36,376 nt of DNA from Hyphomicrobiales bacterium (GCA_027066315.1 JAMONZ010000059.1:1-36376); one strand, 5' to 3'; shown: positions 24,399 through 34,459, counted from the stretch's first letter. Numbers and translations: made by a program. Notes: generated from the sequence alone by a model not told the origin.

Positions 24399-26102
24399 AT
24401 GACACAGCAAACTGTGAATGTAGAAGATTTTGAAGCCCTTTTGATGGACTCATTCGTTGATAATGAGCCAATTGAGGGTGCGGTTGTAACTGGCACAATT
24501 GTAGCGATTGAAAAAGATCTCGCTATTGTTGATGTAGGACTAAAAACCGAAGGGCGTGTTCCGCTAAAAGAATTTGGTGCTGCTGGCCTTGATGGAACAA
24601 TTAAAGTTGGCTCAAAAGTTGAAGTCTATATTGATCGTGTTGAAAATGCCTATGGTGAAGCAGTGCTTAGCCGTGAGAAAGCGCGCCGTGAAGAAAGCTG
24701 GATACGCCTTGAAAAAATGAGTGAAAAAGGCGAGCGAGTAGAAGGCAAAATCTTTAATGTTGTTAAAGGTGGCTATACTGTTGATCTTGATGGCGCAACG
24801 GCATTTTTGCCCCGCTCACAAGTTGACATTCGTCCAATTCGTGACATTGCACCTCTTATGAATGTTCTTCAGCCTTTTCAAATTCTTAAAATGGATAAAC
24901 ATAGAGGCAATATCGTTGTTTCACGTCGTTCAATCCTAGAAGAAAGCCGAGCAGAGCAAAGAGCAGAAATTGTTCATAAACTCGAAGAAGGTAAAGTTGT
25001 TGAGGGTGTGGTTAAAAACATCACTGATTATGGTGCATTTATTGACCTTGGTGGCATTGACGGCCTGCTTCACGTAACAGACATTGCATGGCGACGAGTT
25101 AATCACCCATCAGAAGCTCTAACAATTGGTGAAACAATTAAGGTGCAAATTGTTCGTGTTAATCAAGAAAGCCATCGTGTTTCATTAGGCATGAAGCAAT
25201 TGCATTCTGACCCTTGGGCAGAAATTGATGCTAAATTCCCAATTAACAACAAGTTCACAGGCAGAGTTACAAATATTACTGATTATGGTGCATTTGTTGA
25301 GCTTGAGCCAGGTATTGAAGGTTTGATTCATATTTCTGAAATGAGCTGGACTAAGAAAAATATCCACCCAGGTAAAATTGTCTCCACTTCGCAAGAAGTT
25401 GAAGTTAAAGTTCTTGAGGTTGATCCTGAGCGTCGTCGTATTTCACTTGGTCTTAAACAATGCATTGATAACCCATGGGATAGCTTTGCTGAAGACTTCC
25501 CTGTTGGCTCAGTCATTGAGGGTGAAGTTAAGAATAAAACCGAATTTGGTCTATTCATTGGCCTTGATGGTGATGTTGATGGCATGGTTCATTTATCTGA
25601 CCTTGATTGGAATCGCCAAGGCGAGGAAGTCTTAGAAGACTATAATCGTGGTGATATGGTTAAAGCAAAAGTGCTTGATGTTGATATTGAAAAAGAGCGT
25701 ATTTCGCTTGGTATCAAACAGCTTGTATCTGATGCAGCAGCTGAACAAGCAGACAGCACTGGCGTTAAAAAAGGTGCAATCGTTACTTGTACAGTTTCAG
25801 CAGTTAACGATGGCGGCATTGATGTTCAAATTGTTGACACAGAAATGAATGCTTTCATTCGTCGTGCTGACCTTTCAAGAGATCGTAACGATCAACGCCC
25901 AGAGCGTTTTGCTGTTGGTGATAAGTTGGACGCTCGTGTAACTCAGTTTGATCGTAAAACTGGTCGCATTGGTCTTTCGATAAAAGCACTTGAAATTGCT
26001 GAAGAAAAAGAAGCAGTGAAACAATATGGCTCATCTGATAGCGGAGCTTCACTTGGAGATATTCTTGGTGCTGCGTTAAAAAAAGATAAAAAAGAAGACT
26101 AA
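24399..26102 (+). CDS. rpsA: 30S ribosomal protein S1
   Basis: A 567-residue protein with six S1 (OB-fold) repeats beginning at about residues 22, 110, 196, 282, 369 and 455. Repeats 3 and 4 are the best conserved (NITDYGAF(I/V)(D/E)L, then LLHVTDIAW and LIHISEMSW), and the sixth is divergent (NDGGIDVQIVDTEMNAFI). Length is normal for alphaproteobacterial S1. It unwinds and binds mRNA during initiation. A clear terminator follows, and the leader carries a long inverted repeat. Confidence 0.97.
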   Translation: MTQQTVNVEDFEALLMDSFVDNEPIEGAVVTGTIVAIEKDLAIVDVGLKTEGRVPLKEFGAAGLDGTIKVGSKVEVYIDRVENAYGEAVLSREKARREESWIRLEKMSEKGERVEGKIFNVVKGGYTVDLDGATAFLPRSQVDIRPIRDIAPLMNVLQPFQILKMDKHRGNIVVSRRSILEESRAEQRAEIVHKLEEGKVVEGVVKNITDYGAFIDLGGIDGLLHVTDIAWRRVNHPSEALTIGETIKVQIVRVNQESHRVSLGMKQLHSDPWAEIDAKFPINNKFTGRVTNITDYGAFVELEPGIEGLIHISEMSWTKKNIHPGKIVSTSQEVEVKVLEVDPERRRISLGLKQCIDNPWDSFAEDFPVGSVIEGEVKNKTEFGLFIGLDGDVDGMVHLSDLDWNRQGEEVLEDYNRGDMVKAKVLDVDIEKERISLGIKQLVSDAAAEQADSTGVKKGAIVTCTVSAVNDGGIDVQIVDTEMNAFIRRADLSRDRNDQRPERFAVGDKLDARVTQFDRKTGRIGLSIKALEIAEEKEAVKQYGSSDSGASLGDILGAALKKDKKED

Positions 26103-26126
26103 GTCTTTTTATTGTTCAACTTTAAG

Positions 26127-26160
26127 ATCCGCATTCTTTTTCAAAGAGTGCGGATTTTTT
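26127..26160 (+). terminator. Rho-independent terminator of rpsA
   Basis: ATCCGCATTCTTT (26127-26139) pairs with AAAGAGTGCGGAT (26143-26155) over 13 positions with one G-T pair and a 3-base loop; a run of Ts follows (26155-26160). It lies 24 bases after the stop. Confidence 0.9.
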
Positions 26161-26194
26161 CTAACTTTTATTTGAAGCGCACTTGTGTTTTTTT

Positions 26195-26222
26195 TTGACA
26201 GGCTTTAAGATTTTTATAAATT
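26195..26222 (+). promoter_or_regulatory. Candidate promoter of sppA-ihfB-lapA-trp block
   Basis: TTGACA at 26195-26200 with TAAATT (26217-26222) at 16 bases, or TATAAA at 14. It lies between the rpsA terminator and the sppA start. Confidence 0.45.
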
Positions 26223-26247
26223 AATTCATAAATGAAGTGATCTAAAA

Positions 26248-27195
26248 TTGCCCCAAACACCACTTTCCTCTGACCCTAAAGCAACTATTCCTGTTGCCTC
26301 AGTTTTACGTAAATCTCGCTGGCGTTGGCGAACAATTGCTATTGCTGCATTGGCGATAGCAATTTTATCTTTGGTGGGGCGGTTTGGTGCAGATAATAAA
26401 AAATTTTCTGAAGATCAAATTGCAAGGATTCTTATTGAAAATGTAATAACTACTGATCCAGATCGACTAAAAATACTAAGCGATTTAGCCGATGATGAAA
26501 ATGTTAAAGCTGTTATTATTTCAATTAACTCACCAGGTGGAACAACCGCTGGTGGAGAAGAGCTTTTTGAAGTTATTTCATTGCTAAGAGAAGAAAAGCC
26601 AGTAGTTGCTGTTGTGCATGAAGTGGGGGCATCTGCGGCTTATATGAGCGCAATTGCAGCAGATCGCATTTTTGCCCGCCGCCTCTCAATTGTTGGCTCA
26701 ATTGGGGTGCTTTATCAGCATATGAATATGGGTAAATTGCTTGACACCGTTGGTATTGATTTTGACAAAGTTCAATCTGGACCTTTAAAAGCCGAGCCTG
26801 ATATTGATGATCCATTATCTGGTCCTGCACGGGTAAGTTTGCAAGAATTGGTTGATGATAGTTTTAATTGGTTCGTTGATATTGTGGCTGAAAGGCGTGA
26901 TCTTTCACGAGGTAAAACCCTTGCTTTGGCTGATGGGCGTATTTTGACTGGCCGTATGGCATTAAAAGAAGGTTTAATTGATGAAATTGGATCGGAAGCT
27001 GAGGCAATTGCTTGGTTAGAAAAAAACAAAGAAATTGAAGAAGATTTATCAATTGTTACAAGGTTTCCTCTTCCTGAAGATGAGCTTGAACAAATATTAC
27101 GCTATGTTGGCACTCAGATTTCTGCTAGTTTAGGTTTAAGCTCAAGATCAAAAAACCTTGATGGCCTTGTTTCTGTATGGCAAGCTGATCTATAG
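26248..27195 (+). CDS. sppA: Signal peptide peptidase SppA, short (36K) type
   Basis: A 315-residue membrane-anchored serine protease of family S49 that degrades cleaved signal peptides. It has a membrane helix at about 29-44 and catalytic Ser129 in GASAAYMSA paired with Lys181 in SGPLKAEP; SPGGTTAGGEEL (95-106) is the oxyanion-loop region. It is the single-domain form, not the double-length E. coli type. The start is TTG at 26248 with only a weak GAAGTGA upstream; no in-frame upstream ATG is better. Its position between rpsA and ihfB is conserved in Rhizobiales. Confidence 0.9.
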   Translation: MPQTPLSSDPKATIPVASVLRKSRWRWRTIAIAALAIAILSLVGRFGADNKKFSEDQIARILIENVITTDPDRLKILSDLADDENVKAVIISINSPGGTTAGGEELFEVISLLREEKPVVAVVHEVGASAAYMSAIAADRIFARRLSIVGSIGVLYQHMNMGKLLDTVGIDFDKVQSGPLKAEPDIDDPLSGPARVSLQELVDDSFNWFVDIVAERRDLSRGKTLALADGRILTGRMALKEGLIDEIGSEAEAIAWLEKNKEIEEDLSIVTRFPLPEDELEQILRYVGTQISASLGLSSRSKNLDGLVSVWQADL

Positions 27196-27269
27196 TGATT
27201 TAATATTTAAATACCCAATCAATGGGTTGGCGTAAAAAACTTTTATTCGAATGAAATGGGGTGGTAGAA

Positions 27270-27548
27270 ATGTTAAAATCCGAATTAGTTCAAAAACTTG
27301 CTGATGAGAATCCGCACCTCTTCCAGCGGGACATAGAAAATATAGTCAACGCAATTTTTGGTGAAATTAGTGATGCCTTGGCTCGTGGTGATCGGGTTGA
27401 ATTGCGTGGTTTTGGTGCATTTTCAGTCAAAAATCGAGATGCACGAATTGGCCGTAATCCTCGCACTGGTGAAAAAGTAAGCGTTGGAAAAAAGTTTGTT
27501 CCTCAGTTTAAAACTGGCAAAGAAATTCGTGACAGGCTCAATAAATAG
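27270..27548 (+). CDS. ihfB: Integration host factor subunit beta
   Basis: A 92-residue DNA-bending protein that forms a heterodimer with IHF-alpha. I choose ATG 27270 ([10 protein letters not shown], aligned with the usual MIKSELV N-terminus) over an in-frame GTG at 27261; GGGGTGG precedes it. The intercalating-proline arm is visible as [41 protein letters not shown] is the IHF-beta helix. Length matches the family. Confidence 0.95.
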   Translation: MLKSELVQKLADENPHLFQRDIENIVNAIFGEISDALARGDRVELRGFGAFSVKNRDARIGRNPRTGEKVSVGKKFVPQFKTGKEIRDRLNK

Positions 27549-27578
27549 CCCTTTGATTATTTAGTATGGATTTTATTT

Positions 27579-27935
27579 ATGATTAAGCGATTTATTGGTT
27601 GGTTTATTTTAGTGCCGATTTGTGCAGTTATGATTGTGTTTGCTTTAGCCAATAGACATGTTGTTTCGCTACATTTTGATCCAACTTCGTCGTTAAACCC
27701 AATCATTGCCAATGTTGATATTTCACTTTTTATTATAATTTATGCAATGTTATTCATTGGTATTATTTTGGGCGGAACAGCCGTTTGGTTTACGCAAGGC
27801 AAGCACCGCAAAACTTGTCGTAAGCTATCTAAAAAAACTAAATCGTTAGAGTTTGAGCTGAATGAGATGAAGCAATCTGCAAAAAAACAAATGAGTGATA
27901 GCTCGCTTTTAAGTGTGCAAGATTTATCTGAATGA
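27579..27935 (+). CDS. lapA: LapA-domain (DUF1049) membrane protein
   Basis: A 118-residue inner-membrane protein with two membrane helices (about 5-24 and 47-72), the NRHVVSLHFDP loop between them that is typical of LapA, and a basic, coiled-coil-prone C-terminal tail (80-105). In enterics LapA/LapB act in lipopolysaccharide assembly and LpxC turnover; a similar role is only inferred. Its stop overlaps the trpF start (ATGA), so the two are translationally coupled, a position shared with other Rhizobiales. Confidence 0.82.
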   Translation: MIKRFIGWFILVPICAVMIVFALANRHVVSLHFDPTSSLNPIIANVDISLFIIIYAMLFIGIILGGTAVWFTQGKHRKTCRKLSKKTKSLEFELNEMKQSAKKQMSDSSLLSVQDLSE

Positions 27936-28603
27936 GTTTTAAAGCCTATCAGCCAATTATAAAAATTTGTGGTATTAAAACCCCAAAAATTGCTCAACAT
28001 TGCATTGATGCTGGAGCAGATATGTTGGGGTTTGTTTTTTTTGAAAAAAGCCCCCGTCATCTTGAGCTAAAAGAAATCAAACAGTTAATTGATCTTGTGC
28101 ATAACAGGGCTGAAACGGTGATCTTAAGCGTGAACCCAAGTGATAAGCTAGTTAGGCAAATTGATGCGCTAAAACCGAACTGGCTACAATTGCATGGCAA
28201 TGAAAGTCTTGAGCGAGTAAAAGAAATTCGCTCGCTAACAGATATGAAAATAATCAAGGCTTTGCCAGTTGGCTCAAGTGCTGATGTAAAAAATATCAAA
28301 GCCTTTTATGCTGTAGTTGATAGAATAATTTTAGATGCAAAGCCGCCAAAAAACGCTTCTCGTCCAGGTGGGCTTGGCAAGGCTTTTGATTGGGGTTTGT
28401 TAAAAATGCTTGACCCGTCAATAAAATTCATGCTTTCGGGTGGTTTAAACGATCAAAATGTTAGTGATGCGGTTATAAATGTAAGGCCATTTGGCCTTGA
28501 TGTCTCATCAGGAGTTGAAAAAATTGTTGGCGAAAAAGACGAAAAGAAAATCTTAGACTTTATAAATAATGCTCTTAACGCCGCCAAAAAATTAGAAAAG
28601 TAA
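27932..28603 (+). CDS. trpF: Phosphoribosylanthranilate isomerase
   Basis: A 223-residue TIM-barrel enzyme catalysing the PRA to CdRP step of tryptophan synthesis. KICGIKTPK (10-18) holds the catalytic Cys, [17 protein letters not shown] the second motif, [13 protein letters not shown] the third, and the phosphate-binding LSGGL and [10 protein letters not shown] follow. Asp in ILDAKPP is the likely general acid. It overlaps lapA and precedes trpB by five bases. trpC, trpD and trpE are not here, as usual for split alphaproteobacterial trp operons. Confidence 0.94.
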   Translation: MSFKAYQPIIKICGIKTPKIAQHCIDAGADMLGFVFFEKSPRHLELKEIKQLIDLVHNRAETVILSVNPSDKLVRQIDALKPNWLQLHGNESLERVKEIRSLTDMKIIKALPVGSSADVKNIKAFYAVVDRIILDAKPPKNASRPGGLGKAFDWGLLKMLDPSIKFMLSGGLNDQNVSDAVINVRPFGLDVSSGVEKIVGEKDEKKILDFINNALNAAKKLEK

Positions 28604-28608
28604 ACATT

Positions 28609-29859
28609 ATGGATAAAAGCAAGCCAAATTCGTTAAAAAACGGCCCAGATGAAAACGGAAATTTTGGTAACTTTGGTGGACGCTTTGTTGCAGAAACGTT
28701 GATGCCGCTTATTTTAGAGCTTGAAAATGAGTATGAAAATGCAAAAAAAGACCCTCTATATAAAGCTGAGCTGGCAAAGTTAAATAAGGATTATACGGGC
28801 AGGCCATCGCCACTTTATTTTGCTGAGCGACTTACAAAAGAGCTTGATGGTGCAAAAATTTATTTCAAGCGTGAGGAGCTAAATCACACTGGCTCGCATA
28901 AGGTCAATAATTGTTTGGGTCAGATTTTACTTGCCAAACGCATGGGTAGAACTCGCATAATTGCCGAAACAGGAGCAGGGCAGCACGGCGTTGCAACTGC
29001 AACAGTTTGTGCAAGATTTGGGCTTGAATGCGTGGTCTATATGGGCGCAACAGATGTTGAACGCCAAGCACCAAATGTTTTTCGCATGAAACTTTTAGGG
29101 GCTAAAGTTATTCCAGTAACCGCAGGGGCTGGCACGCTAAAAGACGCAATGAATGAAGCCTTGCGAGATTGGGTAACAAATGTTGATGATACATATTATC
29201 TAATTGGCACAGCGGCAGGGCCGCATCCATATCCTGCAATGGTGCGTGATTTTCAATCTATAATTGGGGAAGAATTAAGAGAGCAATTCCTAGAAAAAGA
29301 AGAAAATTTACCAGATGCCATAGTTGCCTGCATTGGCGGCGGTTCAAACGCTATTGGAATTTTTCATCCATTTTTAGATGATGTTGAGGTTAAATTATTT
29401 GGCGCAGAGGCCGGCGGTTATGGCATTGAAGTAGAAAATGGCCACGCCGCTTCTATGACGGGGGGTAAACCCGGTGTATTACATGGCAACCGCACATATT
29501 TGCTTCAAGATGATGATGGGCAAATTCTTGAGGGTCATTCTATTTCAGCAGGGCTTGACTACCCCGGAGTTGGGCCAGAGCATTCATTTTTAAAAGACAG
29601 CGGGCGAGTAACTTATGCTCCAATTACTGATAAAGAGGCTTTAGAGGCTTTTCAACTTTGCACAAAATTAGAGGGTATTATTCCAGCCCTAGAAAGTGCG
29701 CATGGCCTTGCACAAGTAATAAAAATTGCCCCGACAATGGATAAAAGCCAAACTATTGTGCTTAACCTTTCAGGTCGAGGTGACAAAGATGTTGAGACGG
29801 TAAGTAAACTTCTAAGCAGCAAGGATTTTGGAGATAAAAATGCTGGGGAGGAGCTTTAA
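28609..29859 (+). CDS. trpB: Tryptophan synthase beta chain
   Basis: A 416-residue PLP enzyme joining indole and serine. The PLP lysine is Lys98 in [26 protein letters not shown] is the conserved N-terminus, [14 protein letters not shown] the serine-binding loop, and [10 protein letters not shown] the phosphate-binding glycine loop. It is the standard TrpB1 type that pairs with TrpA, whose gene begins two bases after the stop. Confidence 0.97.
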   Translation: MDKSKPNSLKNGPDENGNFGNFGGRFVAETLMPLILELENEYENAKKDPLYKAELAKLNKDYTGRPSPLYFAERLTKELDGAKIYFKREELNHTGSHKVNNCLGQILLAKRMGRTRIIAETGAGQHGVATATVCARFGLECVVYMGATDVERQAPNVFRMKLLGAKVIPVTAGAGTLKDAMNEALRDWVTNVDDTYYLIGTAAGPHPYPAMVRDFQSIIGEELREQFLEKEENLPDAIVACIGGGSNAIGIFHPFLDDVEVKLFGAEAGGYGIEVENGHAASMTGGKPGVLHGNRTYLLQDDDGQILEGHSISAGLDYPGVGPEHSFLKDSGRVTYAPITDKEALEAFQLCTKLEGIIPALESAHGLAQVIKIAPTMDKSQTIVLNLSGRGDKDVETVSKLLSSKDFGDKNAGEEL

Positions 29860-29861
29860 TT

Positions 29862-30689
29862 ATGAATGATAATAGGATAGAAAATGCTTTTAAAAATTGC
29901 GCCAAGAAAAATAGAGCGGCACTAGTAACATTTATTACCGCAGGTTATCCAAATTTAAAAACCTCACAACAAATTCTTGATACTCTACCAAAAGCTGGAG
30001 CTGATATAATTGAATTGGGCATGCCTTTTTCAGACCCAATGGCAGATGGGCCAACAATTGAAGCAGCAGGACATAAGGCTTTAGCTGGAGGTCATAACAC
30101 TTTAAAAACTCTTGAAATGGTCACGGCGTTTCGAAAAAAAGACAAATCTACGCCAATTATTTTGATGGGCTATTATAATCCGATTTATGTGTTTGGGGTT
30201 GAAAAATTCCTTAAAGCGGCAAAAAAAGCGGGGGTTGATGGTTTAATCATTGTTGATTTACCAAGTGAAGAAGACGATGAATTATGCCTTCCTGCCATAA
30301 AGCATGATATAAATTTCATTCGCCTCACCACCCCAACAACTGATGATAACCGCCTTCCGAAAGTTTTAAAAAACTCTTCAGGCTTTGTTTATTATGTTTC
30401 AATGACGGGCATTACTGGCACTGCAATTTCTAATTTTGAAAAAGTGGGCGATGCAGTTAGGCGTTTAAAATCTCATACAGATTTGCCTATAGCGGTTGGT
30501 TTTGGCATTAAAACAGCAAAAGATGCAGCGCAGGTTGCAAAGTTTGCTGATGGTGTTGTGGTAGGCTCTGCTTTAATAAAGGCACTTGATAATAGCTTGC
30601 AAAATGGCAATATAACTAAAAATAGCATCGGTGCAGTGCATGATTTAGTTAGAGATTTGGCAAAAGGCATTGCATCTATTAAAAAATAG
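29862..30689 (+). CDS. trpA: Tryptophan synthase alpha chain
   Basis: A 275-residue TIM-barrel subunit releasing indole from indole-3-glycerol phosphate. The catalytic pair is Glu51 and Asp62 in [39 protein letters not shown] and [11 protein letters not shown] are conserved loops. It follows trpB immediately and forms the alpha-beta channel complex with it. The 106-base gap afterwards holds a TTGACA (30701-30706), but with no well-spaced -10, so an accD promoter is not certain. Confidence 0.97.
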   Translation: MNDNRIENAFKNCAKKNRAALVTFITAGYPNLKTSQQILDTLPKAGADIIELGMPFSDPMADGPTIEAAGHKALAGGHNTLKTLEMVTAFRKKDKSTPIILMGYYNPIYVFGVEKFLKAAKKAGVDGLIIVDLPSEEDDELCLPAIKHDINFIRLTTPTTDDNRLPKVLKNSSGFVYYVSMTGITGTAISNFEKVGDAVRRLKSHTDLPIAVGFGIKTAKDAAQVAKFADGVVVGSALIKALDNSLQNGNITKNSIGAVHDLVRDLAKGIASIKK

Positions 30690-30795
30690 TGGCGTTATAA
30701 TTGACATTGTCCGCAACTTATAAACCTGATAAACTCATTTTTAATTAAATTAAAAAGTTGGCAAAACCCAACGAAACAACAGGTAAAACAGCATT

Positions 30796-31785
30796 ATGAA
30801 CTGGATTAACAAAATTGTTCGCCCAAAAATCCGCTCGCTTCTTAATAAGCGTGAAGTAAGTGAAAACTTATGGGTTAAATGCCCCGATAGCGGCGAGATG
30901 GTTTTTTATAAAGACCTAGAAGCAAACCAATGGGTTGTGCCTTCTTCAGATTATCATATGAAAATTAAGGCCAAAGATCGCATGGCTTCATTTTTTGATG
31001 ATGGCGATTATGACTTGGTCGATTTACCAAAAACGGCGCAAGATCCTTTAAAATTCAAAGATATGAAAAAATATACGGATCGATTAAAAGAACACCGCAA
31101 TAAAACTGGATATGAAGATGCAGTGCAAGTTGCAACTGGCAAACTTTCTGGTCAGGGCGTGGTTGTTGCGGTGCAAGATTTTGACTTTATAGCTGGCTCT
31201 TTAGGTCTAGCATCTGGTGCGGCAATTGTGCGGGGCATAGAAGTTGCAATAAAGAAAAAAATACCGTTTATTATTTTTACAGCCTCGGGTGGCGCACGCA
31301 TGCAAGAGGGTATTTTATCGCTTATGCAATTGCCCAAAACTACCGTTGCAGTAAAACGCTTAAAACGAGCGGGTCTGCCATATATTGTTGTATTAACTAA
31401 TCCAACAACAGGTGGTGTTACGGCTTCTTATGCGATGCTTGGCGATGTTCATATTGCAGAACCAGGGGCATTAATTGGCTTTGCTGGAGCAAGGGTTATT
31501 GAGCAAACAATTCGTGAAAAATTGCCAGAAGGCTTTCAGCGTTCAGATTATTTGCTTGAGCATGGCATGATAGATATGGTTGTACATCGCCATAAATTAC
31601 GTGATGTCATCAGCTCATTAATTTTGATGTTTATGGGCAAGCCAGCAGCAGAAAAATCCACCCAAATTGTTGTTTCACCAAAAGATGAGAGCCAAGACGA
31701 AATAGCAAAGGCCAGTGATTTAGAAATAAAAAATAGTGATGATTCACTAACCAGCCCTCCGCCAGAAGCGGCTCACGCAGAGTAG
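30796..31785 (+). CDS. accD: Acetyl-CoA carboxylase carboxyltransferase subunit beta, zinc-finger residues lost
   Basis: A 329-residue subunit that with AccA transfers CO2 from biotin to acetyl-CoA. The carboxyltransferase core is intact ([55 protein letters not shown]). The N-terminal region keeps the zinc-ribbon fold sequence ([13 protein letters not shown], then [10 protein letters not shown]) but only one of the four cysteines of E. coli AccD. I know the same loss from Rhizobium-type AccD. The C-terminal 40 residues are acidic and polar. folC follows at 8 bases. Confidence 0.94.
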   Translation: MNWINKIVRPKIRSLLNKREVSENLWVKCPDSGEMVFYKDLEANQWVVPSSDYHMKIKAKDRMASFFDDGDYDLVDLPKTAQDPLKFKDMKKYTDRLKEHRNKTGYEDAVQVATGKLSGQGVVVAVQDFDFIAGSLGLASGAAIVRGIEVAIKKKIPFIIFTASGGARMQEGILSLMQLPKTTVAVKRLKRAGLPYIVVLTNPTTGGVTASYAMLGDVHIAEPGALIGFAGARVIEQTIREKLPEGFQRSDYLLEHGMIDMVVHRHKLRDVISSLILMFMGKPAAEKSTQIVVSPKDESQDEIAKASDLEIKNSDDSLTSPPPEAAHAE

Positions 31786-31793
31786 AACTTTTC

Positions 31794-33083
31794 ATGCGCA
31801 TAGACGCAATATTAAAACGCTTGCTTGAATTGCACCCAAATAAGCTGATTGACCTCAAGCTAAATCGAATTGAGCGATTGCTAAACGAGCTTGGCAATCC
31901 GCAAGATAATTTGCCTAAAACAATTCATGTTGCAGGGACGAATGGTAAAGGTTCAACCATTGCTTTTCTTCGTGCAATGCTAGAGGCAGCTGGCAAAACA
32001 GTGCATGTTTATACTTCTCCTCACCTTGTAAGGTTTAATGAGCGAATTAGATTATCTGGCGAACTTGTTAGTGATAAAAAATTGCTAGAGGCACTAGAAA
32101 TTTGTGAGAAAGTAAACGCTGGCAGAGCTATCACATATTTTGAAATTACAACTGCTGCGGCTTTTTATCTGTTTTCAAAAGAAAAGGCCGATTATTTATT
32201 GCTAGAGGTTGGGCTTGGTGGGCGGTTTGATGCCACTAATGTGGTTGATAACCCGCTTGGCGTAATCATCACACCAGTTTCAATCGATCATCAAGAGTTT
32301 TTGGGCGAGAATTTGCAAAAAATTGCATTTGAAAAAGCAGGTGTTCTAAAGGCGAACTCTTTGGCAGTAATTGCTCGCCAGCAAGATGAGGCAATGGCCT
32401 CTATACAAACAGAGGCAAAAAAACTTGCTATAAAACCTTTTGTTATGGGTAGAGATTTTGATGGATATCAGCAAAATAGCAGGTTGATTTATCAAGATGA
32501 AAATGGATTATTAGACTTGCCGCCACCAAGCCTTAAGGGTAATTTTCAATATGAAAATGCAAGCACAGCAATTGCTGCAATAACTCATTTCAATTTACCA
32601 GTTAATGAAAATCAAATTGAAAAAGGTCTAAGAAATACTGTCTGGGCAGGGCGTTTTATGCCTATTATTGAGGGTGAGTTGCGAGAATTACTTACCCCAA
32701 ACCATCAATTGTTTTTAGATGGTGGGCATAATGTTGCAGGGGCAAAAGCCATTTCTTCTACATTAAACGGTTTGAATGATAATCGTCCAATTATCCTAAT
32801 AATGGCAGCTTTTGCAAATAAAGATGTGGTAGGTTTTTTAGAGCAGTTTAAGGGCAGAGTGAATAATATTTTCACAATTGAAATGAAAACCGATAGAAAA
32901 ATTTTTAGTGCAGAGAAATTAGCTCAATTGGCGCAAGAGCAAGGTTTTAAGGCTTTTGCTGCTAAATCAATAAAAGCGGCACTGACAAAAGCGGCAAAAA
33001 TTGATGATGCGATTATTGTAATTTGTGGTTCGCTACATCTGGTTGGTGATGTGTTGGCACAAAATAAAACACCGCCCAATTAG
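31794..33083 (+). CDS. folC: Bifunctional folylpolyglutamate / dihydrofolate synthase
   Basis: A 429-residue Mur-ligase-type enzyme adding glutamate to dihydropteroate and folates. The P-loop is HVAGTNGKGST (about 45-55), followed by YTSPHLVRFNERI (77-89), LEVGLGGRFDATN (about 138-150), SIDHQEFLG, and C-terminal LDGGHNVAGA. Its placement after accD is the usual Rhizobiales order; the next genes in that order (trxA, addAB) are not found here, so synteny breaks after folC. The stop lies inside a hairpin that may terminate the opposite operon. Confidence 0.95.
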   Translation: MRIDAILKRLLELHPNKLIDLKLNRIERLLNELGNPQDNLPKTIHVAGTNGKGSTIAFLRAMLEAAGKTVHVYTSPHLVRFNERIRLSGELVSDKKLLEALEICEKVNAGRAITYFEITTAAAFYLFSKEKADYLLLEVGLGGRFDATNVVDNPLGVIITPVSIDHQEFLGENLQKIAFEKAGVLKANSLAVIARQQDEAMASIQTEAKKLAIKPFVMGRDFDGYQQNSRLIYQDENGLLDLPPPSLKGNFQYENASTAIAAITHFNLPVNENQIEKGLRNTVWAGRFMPIIEGELRELLTPNHQLFLDGGHNVAGAKAISSTLNGLNDNRPIILIMAAFANKDVVGFLEQFKGRVNNIFTIEMKTDRKIFSAEKLAQLAQEQGFKAFAAKSIKAALTKAAKIDDAIIVICGSLHLVGDVLAQNKTPPN

Positions 33084-33092
33084 AGGCGGTGT
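33061..33092 (-). terminator. Terminator of the leftward rhodanese operon, inside the folC 3' end
   Basis: ACACCGCC (33069-33076) and GGCGGTGT (33085-33092) form a perfect 8-bp stem. Read on the minus strand it is followed by TTTTATTTT, so it suits termination of the rhodanese transcript. On the plus strand no T tract follows. The loop contains the folC stop codon. Confidence 0.7.
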
Positions 33093-33118
33093 AATAATAG
33101 TTTAAATTTATAAAAAAC

Positions 33119-33505
33119 TTATCTCTGTACAGGGCCGCCTGCACGTACCCATGCTCCTAGTCCACCACTAAGGTTTGCAACATTTTCATATCCCAATTGT
33201 GCCATTTGACGAGCAGCAACACCAGAGCGTGCGCCTGATGCACAAACAATGAAGATGCGCTTTTTCTCAGCAATAGCGGGAAGCGATCCACTACCATCAG
33301 GTTGGGCATGGTTAGACAATTCTTGCAATGGAGCTGCAATTGCACCCTTGATTGTACCGCCGTTAATTTCACCATGAGACCTTACATCGATAAAGATACT
33401 GTCTTCATCACCATGAAATTGCACTGCAGATCCTGCTGAGATATTTTCAAATCCTGCACCATTACCAGCACCGCCAAACATAGACATAATATTTCCAAAT
33501 GACAT
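33119..33505 (-). CDS. Rhodanese-like sulfurtransferase
   Basis: A 128-residue single-domain rhodanese. FIDVRSHGEINGGTIKGAIAAPL (38-60) is the substrate-side motif and the active-site loop is CASGARS starting at Cys88, followed by GYENVANLSGGLGAW. An N-terminal Gly- and Met-rich segment precedes the domain. It lies 27 bases downstream of the metallo-hydrolase on the same strand; in BigR operons of Xylella and Agrobacterium a rhodanese domain is fused to or beside this hydrolase. It probably moves sulfane sulfur between the persulfide pool and the dioxygenase. Confidence 0.9.
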   Translation of the reverse strand: MSFGNIMSMFGGAGNGAGFENISAGSAVQFHGDEDSIFIDVRSHGEINGGTIKGAIAAPLQELSNHAQPDGSGSLPAIAEKKRIFIVCASGARSGVAARQMAQLGYENVANLSGGLGAWVRAGGPVQR

Positions 33506-33532
33506 TTTATTCTCTTTCTTTTTTAAAATTTT

Positions 33533-34423
33533 TTAACTTACGATTTGTTCTTTAAATTGCTTTGCTTTTACCGGAACGCTCAAATAATGAACACCATTTT
33601 GCTCAGCTTTAGGAAAACGGCCAGCACGTATATTGACCTGAATTGATGGAAGTAATAAACGAGGCACAGCCAGTTTTGCATCGCGCTTATCTCGCATAGC
33701 AATGAAATCCTCCTCATTCACATTATCTTTAATATGAATATTATTGCGCTGCTCTTTTACTGTAGTTTCCCACGCATAATTTTCACGCCCCTCAGGTTTA
33801 TAATCATGGCACATATATAGAATTGTTTCGTTAGGCAATTCCAGCAATTTTTGAATTGAAGCATATAATTTTTTGCTATCGCCACCGGGGAAGTCAGCAC
33901 GAGCAGTGCCAAAATCTGGCATGAATAAAGTATCACCAACAAAAACAATATCATTAATTTTAAAGCTAACATCAGCAGGTGTATGCCCAGGGGTGAATAA
34001 AATTTCTATGTTTAATTCGCCAAGCTCAACTATTTGCCCATCGGCTAATAGCATATCAAAGTCAGAGCCATCGGTTTTAAGCTCAAGGTCATTAAAAACA
34101 GGCCTAAAGATTTTTTGAACCTCGTTAATATGCTCACCTATACCAATTTTTGCACCAGTTTTTGCCTTGATATATGGCGCACCAGAAAGATGGTCGGCAT
34201 GTGCATGAGTTTCAAAAGCGTAGATAATATTATAATTATTATCACTAGCAGCTTTTAAGATTTTCTCTACCGAGCGAGTATCAACCTCGCCACCATTTTG
34301 GTCATAGTCAAGCACAGGGTCGATAACTAAAGCCTTCTTGGTTTTAGTATCAGCAACCAGATAGCTTATTGTATTTGTGGCCTCATCAAAAAAAGCCTGT
34401 ATATATGGTTTATTATCACTCAT
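33533..34423 (-). CDS. blh: ETHE1/Blh-like MBL-fold hydrolase, probable persulfide dioxygenase
   Basis: A 296-residue metallo-beta-lactamase-fold protein. I choose ATG 34423 behind GGAG over a TTG at 34435. HAHADHL (73-79) gives the metal ligands; further are TPGHTPADVS, FVGDTLFMPDFGTARADFPGG and MCHDYKPEGRENYAWETTV, which match the Blh/ETHE1 group rather than glyoxalase II. These enzymes oxidise glutathione persulfide to sulfite. The divergent BigR-like gene and the TauE exporter support a sulfide-detoxification role. Whether it is iron-dependent dioxygenase or a hydrolase needs assay. Confidence 0.85.
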   Translation of the reverse strand: MSDNKPYIQAFFDEATNTISYLVADTKTKKALVIDPVLDYDQNGGEVDTRSVEKILKAASDNNYNIIYAFETHAHADHLSGAPYIKAKTGAKIGIGEHINEVQKIFRPVFNDLELKTDGSDFDMLLADGQIVELGELNIEILFTPGHTPADVSFKINDIVFVGDTLFMPDFGTARADFPGGDSKKLYASIQKLLELPNETILYMCHDYKPEGRENYAWETTVKEQRNNIHIKDNVNEEDFIAMRDKRDAKLAVPRLLLPSIQVNIRAGRFPKAEQNGVHYLSVPVKAKQFKEQIVS

Positions 34424-34459
34424 AATCTTCTCCAAGATTTATAATTTATAATTATTTTC

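Noticed and set aside
30696-30724. accD promoter from TTGACA (30701) with TATAAA (30719)
   Set aside because: The spacing is only 12 bases, too short for a sigma-70 type promoter; left unassigned.
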